Source of the DNA: Henckelia pumila
Lineage: Eukaryota > Streptophyta > Magnoliopsida > Lamiales > Gesneriaceae
Length of the DNA stretch: 64,000 nucleotides
Direction: 5' to 3'
Assembly: GCF_033568475.1 (NCBI RefSeq)
Contig: NW_027331831.1
Span: 14,136,001 to 14,200,000, forward strand
Part shown: positions 51,401-59,300 of the stretch, in pieces
Layout: every line of letters starts with the position of its first letter
Numbering within the stretch: position 1 is the first letter of the stretch
The notes under the pieces: model-generated
Told to the model about the DNA's origin: nothing
The model's database searches: none
Seen by the model: the letters and a program-made list of their open reading frames with translations, nothing else
Made by a program: the position numbers and the translations under genes

Positions 51401-52220
51401 CTGAGAGTTTCAGCAGGATGGTAGTGTATTTTGAGGGGACGACCTCGAAGAGTGCGTTATGACAAGAAATTGTGTACAATGATTTTGCCACAATTGAGGT
51501 TAGTAGACAGAGAGAGTTTGTTATATGTTTACTTAGTTGGTATTCTTTGGGAACATTCGTCGGCATCGGGTAGAGTAAGTACTGAAGGTACGTGCTATGA
51601 TGCCTGGAATTGTCAGGATTTGGTTGTTATCCATGGCAGGATGACTAATGTGATCGAGTAGATTCTATCTACGATAGCGAGATTCGGATCAAGTTTGATC
51701 GCAATCAGTCTGAGGATTTCAGATGGTTAGAGTGATGTGCAGTGATGCGATGTTAGCGTTAGACCAGTGAGATACAACGTGTTGTATCTTGTTTTTCTCG
51801 TTGGGCAGCAATGGAGTTCGTGCGTGTCTAGAGGTAGCTGATAACTAGTTACGATTTTAGCAAGAGTTTCATCGCTAAGATTTGTAGTCAGTGTGGCTGA
51901 TGAAGTCGGTAATTTATATCGAATGTGCCGTGTCGTTTACGGATATCAATGGATAACTGATGGAAGTCAGTAGTGTTACGCAATTCTAGCAGGATTGCGG
52001 ATAAGAAGGCAATGATTCCAAGGTGATCGTTAAAGGCGTGCGAGTTTAGAATCAGCGCGGATTCTAAACGGTGTATAATTTTTGATGTGGTTTAGTGATT
52101 AAACAAACCCTGCAGGTTGAGCGAGGTTTGGGGTTTTCGAAGGTTATTCGACCAAATGATTAGAACCGAAACTATTGGTGGATTGGACAAGTGGTCTATG
52201 TTACGTTCTCGAGGTTTACC
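48431..52220 (+). repeat. internal region 3 of the tandem array
   Basis: Begins with the primer-binding site TGGTATCAGAG at 48436-48446 and runs collinear with internal 2 to the junction GAGGTTTACC/GTAGCCC. It contains the third copy of the 88-codon ORF (50924-51190). No retroviral domain. Confidence 0.85.
50924..51190 (+). CDS. 88-codon ORF, copy in internal region 3
   Basis: Protein identical to the copies at 40213 and 45559. At the nucleotide level it appears the same as the 40213 copy. Unrecognised. Confidence 0.25.
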   Translation: MGFSDFSRIVSGQFLGGCQSECFAWVLPAEFSRVVLEMRFDKCLWISMSIIRITSAFSLDETTTETCVSESGGIVVADIPVRSDMLCH

Positions 52221-53757
52221 GTAGCCCGTATCCAGAATTAATGATTTATGAATAATTAATCATAGAATCATGTTGAGATTAAGTAAAACATGATTAAAGA
52301 AATTTCAGATGAATTAACGGAGTTCGAAAATGAATCTAGGACACTAAAAAATGGTGGGAAAGGTTCGGTAGGATCGGACGACCCGAACTGAGTTCGGAGG
52401 ATCCGAACGTAAACGGAGCCAAGGATCGGAGGCCCGAGGAGTTCGGACGATCCGAAGTCCGATCGGACGATCCGTTTGTGGGCGTCCAGCTGTCCCAATA
52501 TAATATGTCATTGGTGACGTCACGAAGGTGACTTCGAACGATCCGAAGTGCAGGATCGAACGGTCCGAAGTGCTGTCAGGACACTTGTCACGCATGCAAG
52601 GATCGGACGGTCCGAAGTGAGGTTCGGACGGTCCGAACCCTTGCCTATATAAAGGGGCCGAGATGGTCATTTGTTAGCTGCACCGAGTTTCTCTCCTTCG
52701 CCCGCGTGGCTCTATTTAAAGGCCTTGGGTACTCTTATTTTTAGAGTTGGAGTAAGGAATATATATTAGCATAGTCAGACAGTGTCTTACAGAGTAGCGG
52801 AGCGGTGCTCGAGACTGTGGAGTTGCAACAGGGGTGTGCCCCTAGTTGCTGGATAGTTGCCATCAGTGGGCTGACGACGGACGCAGGTATAGCTATGGTC
52901 TCCTTAAATTATTTAGAGTATGCAATATCTTAGTTAAAGCTTTTATAGCTTATGCAATAGCTTAGTTAAGGCTTTTAGAGCTTAATGCATGATGCATGGG
53001 TATTTGCATTGTAGAGTTGATGATAGGCTTGGAACCTAGAGTGGGACTGCTAGGACTGCCTGTAGTAAGGTACGTAAGTACTGACTGAGATTTCCAGCGG
53101 ATATGCATGCCTATATGTTGCATTTATGTGTTTGTATGTATTATTGTTATGTGACATGTACATATCATCTTGTGCCCGTACCTCTGTACATCTTTTGAAA
53201 TGAGCCAATTAGGGTTGTTCAGCCCTGTTTGGACGTTTGATATCGAGTACCCTTAGGTACTGTTACCTAGAGGACTCCGTGGTCCACGTCCGAGATTCAG
53301 GAGTGAGTGGTAGCACGCAGTGGTTAGCTACCCCGATGTGACGAGCTCATATCCCAGGCGCCAGTCTGAGTAGTTTGTATACAGTTATCCCAGATATGGA
53401 TACCCTGTTATCTGCATGCATCATATTTGTATGTTTATCCGTATTTGCGTATTGAGCTTAGAGCTCACGTCCAGTCTTTCTGTGTATCTGGACACCCTAT
53501 TCGACGGGGCAGGTGTAGGTGCAGGATTGAGCACCAGGAGCTTGGAGTAGCCAGTGACCTTGAAGACAGCAGGATTAACTGTAGGTTTTTACCCATAGGA
53601 TTATTTGTAATTCGATTGGGTTGTATATTGATTTAAATTAACCGGTTGTATTTTGCCGGTCTGTCTCTATTTAAGTCTTCCGCAGCGATTTATTTAATGC
53701 ATGCTTAATTATGCTCTAAACTCTAATTAGTTAGTGGATTCGGGTCGGGTCGCTACA
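52221..53757 (+). repeat. LTR4, terminal LTR of the tandem array
   Basis: 1,537 bp, ending GGGTCGCTACA at 53757. It is followed by TGTAT, the probable TSD, and then by the remainder of the outer solo LTR. It lacks about 19 bp (CGGCATCCGATAGC region) found in LTR2 and LTR3, and shares this shorter form with LTR1. TATATAAA at 52646-52653, CAG/GTATAG at 52884-52892. Confidence 0.88.
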
Positions 53758-53922
53758 TGTATTAATCGATTTTATTGAGTTTTAAGTTATTATTCTGGTT
53801 GTATATTGTTGGATTTGTATTTTAATTTAGTTTATACAGTTACTCTGATTATGTTTTTATGTTTAAGTTAATTTCATATGTAGTAGTAGGTGATCCGAGT
53901 CGGGTTACTATATCCAAAACAA

Positions 53923-54774
53923 GAGATAATAACCAAAATAGTCCTGTAAGTTTGCTTGTTTTGTGATTTGGTCTTGTAAGTATTCAATTTTGAGTTTTGA
54001 TCCTGTAAGTTTAGTTATATTTTGGTTTTTATTCTTTTTCATTTAATCAATGTTTTTATAACCGGACCTATGATCAAACCGATCTAACTTAAAAAAACAG
54101 TCCAAATATTTGGACTGTTTTAATCGGACGATCGGATCGAAAAATTATTTTTATAATATAATATAGTTAATAATATATATTTTAAATTATAAAGACCTAA
54201 AAAATTTATATAAATAGAAAAAATATATATTTATTGTAGTTTGAAAACTAAATAACTATATAAATATATTCAAAAAAATTATAAACTCTAATATTAATAA
54301 ATAATATTTTTAACCAAGAATTTTTTTTTCAAATAATCATATATATAATAAAATATTAAATTAAAGTTTTAAAATAAAAAAAACTAATTTTTCAAAAAAA
54401 AAAATCGAAAAATCAATTTTCTGGTTCTTGACCAGTTTTGTTGGTTCAACTGTTAAAACGGTTTTTGGGAGTATTTCGGATCAAATCAGTGACCGGTTCC
54501 GGGTCGAACCGGTTGAACCGATCGGTACAGTCCGATTTTGAAAACATAACATTTTATTGTTGATGCCACAACAAACACATCATCATTTCTCAATGCCACT
54601 TAAGCATTTTTAGCTGTCACGTCAGCATTTCCTGATGCCACATCAACACTTTATGAAGCATTGACTAAAAACCAATTATAACGTAACTTATAGGACCAAA
54701 CCCAAAATTAAATAGTTACAGGACCAAAACACAAAATATGCAAATTTACGGGACCATTTTGACTATATTCCCTT
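53923..54774. mobile_element. MITE with 60-120-bp inverted repeats, MULE-like
   Basis: The left end (CAAAATAGTCCTGTAAGTTTG, then TTTGGTCTTGTAAGTATTCA) recurs inverted at the right end (CAAATTTACGGGACCATTTTG). CAAAACAA flanks both sides (53915-53922 and 54775-54782), a plausible 8- to 9-bp TSD. There is no coding sequence. A second, smaller element with AACCGG/CCGGTT ends (about 54043-54547) sits inside it. The left TSD overlaps the TSD of the outer solo LTR, so that LTR landed exactly at this element's edge. Confidence 0.6.
54043..54547. mobile_element. nested hAT-like MITE
   Basis: Imperfect inverted ends ATGTTTTTATAACCGGAC and GTCCGATTTTGAAAACAT, with an AT-rich core. Subterminal AACCGG/CCGGTT motifs (54480-54525) resemble hAT MITEs. 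The TSD is not clear and there is no ORF of note. Confidence 0.45.
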
Positions 54775-54782
54775 CAAAACAA

Positions 54783-56230
54783 CCTTGTAAATCTATATCT
54801 ATACTATTATATAAAAATTGAGCCTATTATAGTAACTAACTTTGAGAACACCAAAATTATTTATTCCATAATTACCCCTTCTTATCCACTATCTCAATAA
54901 ACCACCCTCTCAATCATCACTAGTTTCCATAAATCTTCACCATGTCTTCAACTCATTAAATATTAAATATATTTTTTAAAAAATTCCAAAAAATATCAAT
55001 TTTCAAACTCAAAATATGAAATTATATTATTTTCTTGCAATATAATTTTAACATTTATGATAAAGTTTTAAAACTAATTTTAAATAGACTTTATAGTATT
55101 ATATATATATTTTGTAATTTTAACGATGAAAATGTCTTATAAATCAATTTTTTTAAAATAAGTTTATCAAAACACTTTAACAATTTATTTTTAAAATAAG
55201 TTATGACAGCTTATAAACTTTTAGAACTTATTAACTGTTTTTAATAAGTGTAATCAAACACTTTCTTAATACATAAACTATCATTGGAGTGCACGTATTG
55301 CATGTTTTTACAATTTTTTTAATAAAAAAAAGACAAAATAAATGATGAAATAAGAATACAAAAATAACGTTTTTGGAAAAATATATGAAAAAAAGAAAAA
55401 AAAAATAATGATTTCATTTTACTAAATAGATATAAAATGACAAAAAAAATACGAGAAAAACCATATCAACATAACATACCAAAATTCATCTCACACAGCG
55501 CAAAGATAAAGATGGGGATGGAGATAATGATCTTTTATTTAAAACCTACAATTATATCTTCGTTTTATAACTATATACCGATACATTCTTTTTAAATATT
55601 CCAATCATATCTTTATCTATATGTTTAGTTCTAATTATATTTTTATTTGTATTAAATTTTAGATTATTATATTACTCTTGAATAAAATAATAATTAATTT
55701 GAAAATAATAAAAATATCATCCTTGGGTAAATACTCAAATGTATAAACACACAAACAAGACCGTGGAATTAATTTAATGGTTTTTAATTTTGAGCAGATC
55801 TCTTATGTTTGTGAGTGATTCCATCCATGTCTATTATAAAAAGTAATATTTTTGATATAAAAATAATTAATTTTTCATGAATCGAGTGGTCGGATTATAT
55901 GTGCGTCTAAAAAAATTAACCCCTGAGACTATTTAATAAGGTTTTTGTGTTTAATTATTTGAGTTTAAGAAATAAAATGAACATGAATTAATAGCTTTTA
56001 ATTGCTTGAGTTTAAGGAAAAAATTAACATTAATTACCCATCCGTATCAGTCTAATCTAATCTTTCTGAGGAATATATATATTATATATTATATATATAT
56101 GAAATACACAGACGCATATTATTCGTTCTTCATTTTCCACAGTAATTCCTTGCGAAGAGTCCAACTATATTAGATCTGCCATCTTCAAATTTTTTCATTT
56201 CTTGTGGCAAGAGATCGAAGCAAAAGAGTT
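54783..56230. other. AT-rich intergenic region with Helitron-like and MITE debris
   Basis: At 54792 the sequence TCTATATCTATACTATTATA, followed by AAAAATTGAG, resembles the 5' terminus of plant Helitrons. GTGCACGTATTGCATG near 55292 could be part of a degenerate 3' end, but no CTRR terminus or clear hairpin supports it. 55140-55260 has AAGTTTAT/ATAAACTT motifs like the MITE near 21200. 56072-56101 is a TA-rich run just upstream of the EF-hand gene and may include its TATA element. I see no gene. Confidence 0.35.
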
Positions 56231-56323
56231 CATTGAATCCGTCTGCATTCTTAATTCATATACAGTTTGAATTCATACAGAGTTGTGTTTTTGCACTTTT
56301 CTCTCTCGATTTTATATGTGGAA

Positions 56324-59300
56324 ATGGGAAAAGTATCAGTGATAATCTATGTTGCTGTTGGGATATTTCTACTGCTTCTCATCTCTCGCTCCTCCAACAA
56401 CAGCAAGTCCCACGGCCAACGCCACCGTCACCGCCGCCTCAAAGTCCGTTCCAACTTCACCTTCGACCCACCAGTCGACCCGCACCAACATAACGAACGA
56501 GCTGCCGCCTTTGACCCGCTTGTTGCTGAAATCGAGAGGAAGAGAGAGGACAAGGAATGGGAGCATCATTACTTTCAAACCCACCACTCTGAATTGCATA
56601 TGGATTCCGCGGTGGGCCACGAGCCTCAGCCGGAGTGGGAGGATTTCATGGATGCTGAGGATTATGTGAATGATGAGGAACGGTTCAATGTGACTAATAG
56701 GCTGGTGCTCCTGTTCCCAAAGATTGATGTGGACCCTGTTGATGGGTATGTCACCGAAAGCGAGTTGACTCAGTGGAACCTGCAGCAGAGTATGAAAGAG
56801 GTGTTGCATCGAACTCAGAGGGAGATTGAAACTCATGACAAAAATAAAGATGGTTTTGTGTCTTTTGCTGAATATGAGCCACCCAACTGGGTCAAGAACT
56901 CTGGTGAATGTTATTATATATATAATTTTTTGGCATTTAGATGGAAGGATTTATATTATGGATATGGATTCTCTTTGGTTGACATTAGATTCATAGCACA
57001 TCAAAAAGATTCCTTAAAAATTGTTGCTTTTCTTGAATCTTTGAATGGTGTTGGCGTTTCAAAGCCATGGATCAATGAAGGATTTCGAGATCCTAGACTT
57101 GGGAGATCCAATGTTGCTAAGCTACATTGAAACATTTTTATTATGCAAAACATATCCAGTCTGTTTCCGAACGTGTTTGATGGGGGGTTTGGTTGTGTCC
57201 TTGGTATGGTAATCTGTATTAGACATGCAGGGCGAATTGAAGGATCTTTGTTGTAGGTTAGCTGGCAAAGAGTAAGAATAAGCAAGTTAATAGATCTTCA
57301 CTATGATTTCATGTGGTCTTTTTAGGCTATTTCGATGAGAAGTGAGAACCTCCTTCACTCAAGTTGTTGGGTACTCGGGTAATGTGGTTGATAGTTCCCT
57401 TCCTTTTGTATTGCTTCAGGTAATGATTCATTTGGATATGATATGGGATGGTGGAAAGAAGAACATTTTAATGCATCTGATGCCGATGGAGATGGTCTTC
57501 TGAATATCACAGAGTTTAATGAGTACGTTTCAGTTTTCCAGAAATTTTCTATGGGAGATTTAAATTATTTGCCTTTCTTGTCTTAAGTTCTCTTCATTAA
57601 CTAATTCTATTTTCTGTTTGATTTTAGCTTTCTTCATCCAGCTGACACTAAGAATCCCAAGTTGCTTCAGTGGTTGTGCAGAGAGGAGATAAGGTGCTGA
57701 CTCATTATCTTATTGGGGTGCTTTTGTTCTTAGTAGCTTACCAAGTGCTTAACCTTTCATTTTCTGAAAGATTGTAGCGAATAACTAAGTCTCTTTAATT
57801 TCCCTCATTTCTTGTGTCGATCTATTGTCAAATCTCACTTGCTTCATGGCCCAAGAGTGACCTTGCTTATTGCCCAAAGGAGTCGATTACGTTATTTGGT
57901 ACTTAAAAATAACATGTTGTTTGAATATCAAACCATTTGTCCACTTCTGATTAACTTGAACAACCTCTATATCTAGTGATATTCTAAACAGTCTCAGAGC
58001 AGGAGGCTCTGAGAGTGCATTGATGGCATTCTTAATATGAACTCACTGGTCTTGGGTACTTATTCCCGGGTATTTATTGCCAAATAGCGCAATCGATATA
58101 TGATTCCGGACCACTTTTTCTACCTCTCCGTCCTTTATCGATTAGCTTTCAGTTAGCATAAATTTTGGGATTTCTTGTATTCTATCAAGCTTTGTTGATG
58201 TACCATGTCTACTTGTACTGAATCATGGAAGTGTTTATCTGTTGTTCAGACTTTAGTATTGCTGTTGTCATGATTGAAAATTTATGATGAAATTCCTTAT
58301 CTTCTTCTGGTTGTCATTTGCATTCAAACAATGCATTCTTTTGCTCTGTGCTTCTATCTGATCCGAACACTTTACTCTTTATCAATCAACATTAATCAAT
58401 TTTCCGTGTCCAAACTCAGAAATTTTAACCATTCTTATTTAGTGTGTGATATGAAATATGGCTTACTGGTATAATCTCAACCATGTACATATGCATATAT
58501 GGAAGTGGTGTTAGTTCAGTTCTTGTTTATTTGATCAATGTTAATGTTACTTCCTATCTGCATCTCTTTAACCGAGCTTAACATAAATTACTCGATACTT
58601 GAGAGTTCGTATGATTCTCAACTCAGAAGTGACGTTGTTGCAATATATTGATCAGCTAATATATTGTGATTAGTTAGTCACTAAATGTAAAAATTATGTT
58701 CACAAGTTCAAAAAGGATTTGCTTTTTGGAACTGCTCTGGAGTTACTGAATTTCATGGTTCACATTTATTTTCGGATTGTCTTTATGATATTATTATATT
58801 TGAACTTGGAAGTTTGAGAGATGACTATACATATGTCTTAAGATTCGATGTATCAGTTGATGGGCTTTTTATTTCCTTTACATATACAGGAGTTCAATTT
58901 ATCAAGACGTTTTACCTCCTACCTAATTTTGGAAGTGAAATTATTTTACTTCTTCAATTGTCAACAATCAAAATATTTAATCATTACAAATGATGTTCGC
59001 TTTTATGATTTTATAAACGACATCCGGCAATGCTTTTTTGGTCATTATCTGCAATTCTGTATGTACTTGTATGATGAACTCATTTTGATCTACCAACTGC
59101 TCGTTAACTTGTACACTCTTCATTATTTTCAATTTCAGGGAGAGAGATAGTGATAAAGATGGAAAAGTTAACTTCAAAGAGTTTTTCCATGGGCTCTTTG
59201 ACATGGTTAGAAATTATGATGAAGAGGGTCATAATTCTTCTCATGTCTCTGATGATCCAGATGACTCCCCCGCTAAAAAATTGTTTTCGCAGCTTGACAA

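Larger units (their letters stand above)
22831..53757 (+). mobile_element. tandem gypsy-like LTR/internal array (four LTRs, three internals)
   Basis: A plus-strand LTR element that occurs as LTR-int-LTR-int-LTR-int-LTR. Unit starts marked by GTAGCCCGTATCCAG lie at 22835, 41510, 46856 and 52221, giving periods of 5,346 and 5,365 bp for the two undisturbed units. The first LTR (22831-22898 plus 37171-38211) is interrupted by the Athila block. The flanks TATAT (22826-22830) and TGTAT (53758-53762) are a probable 5-bp TSD with one mismatch, in a split outer LTR. An initiator-Met-type primer site TGGTATCAGAG follows LTR2 and LTR3. No gag or pol domain is readable, so it is non-autonomous. Confidence 0.85.
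21410..53912 (+). mobile_element. outermost gypsy solo LTR, split by a 31-kb insertion
   Basis: The LTR starts TGTAGTAACTCGAG at 21410 and ends GTCGGGTTACTATA at 53912. It is flanked by a perfect 5-bp TSD, TCCAA, at 21405-21409 and 53913-53917. Its two parts, 21410-22830 and 53758-53912, add up to 1,576 bp. The left part carries TCGGACCGTCCGA-type inverted repeats (21590-21850), a TATA box at 21927-21938 and the conserved GGGCTAACGATGGACGCA box at 22089-22106. No internal region belongs to it, so it was already a solo LTR, or became one, independently of the array nested inside it. The last dinucleotide is TA rather than CA, probably one substitution. Confidence 0.8.

Noticed and set aside
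38230..51570. Other recurring ORFs in the array internals (e.g. 39306, 40625 minus, 43086, 44449)
   Set aside because: Between units they gain stops, frameshifts or amino-acid changes, unlike the 88-codon ORF, and contain no motif.
37200..52670. Recurring ORFs of 60-140 codons within the LTRs, such as minus-strand frames rich in GSSD/RSDPP
   Set aside because: They arise from translating the palindromic TCGGA/TCCGA repeats. They change frame and length between copies and have no conserved start.
37171..53757. Endogenous pararetrovirus or other viral integration
   Set aside because: Units have LTR structure, tRNA-Met primer sites and a TSD, and no movement, coat or viral RT motif.
41510..53757. 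CRISPR-like or satellite array of short repeats
   Set aside because: The repeats are 5.35-kb LTR/internal units in a plant genome. The short palindromes are irregularly spaced and not separated by unique spacers.
54792..55310. Complete Helitron
   Set aside because: Only the TC-start-like 5' end is suggestive. There is no CTRR end with a hairpin and no Rep/helicase, so it is reported only as debris.
56267..56323. Upstream in-frame ATG as start of the EF-hand protein
   Set aside because: It would add 19 residues before the MGK start that matches the expected family N-terminus and the signal anchor. It could still be used, but the downstream ATG fits better.
56369..56836. 155-codon minus-strand ORF opposite EF-hand exon 1
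   Set aside because: Shadow of the real exon, with no motif and no splice or promoter context.
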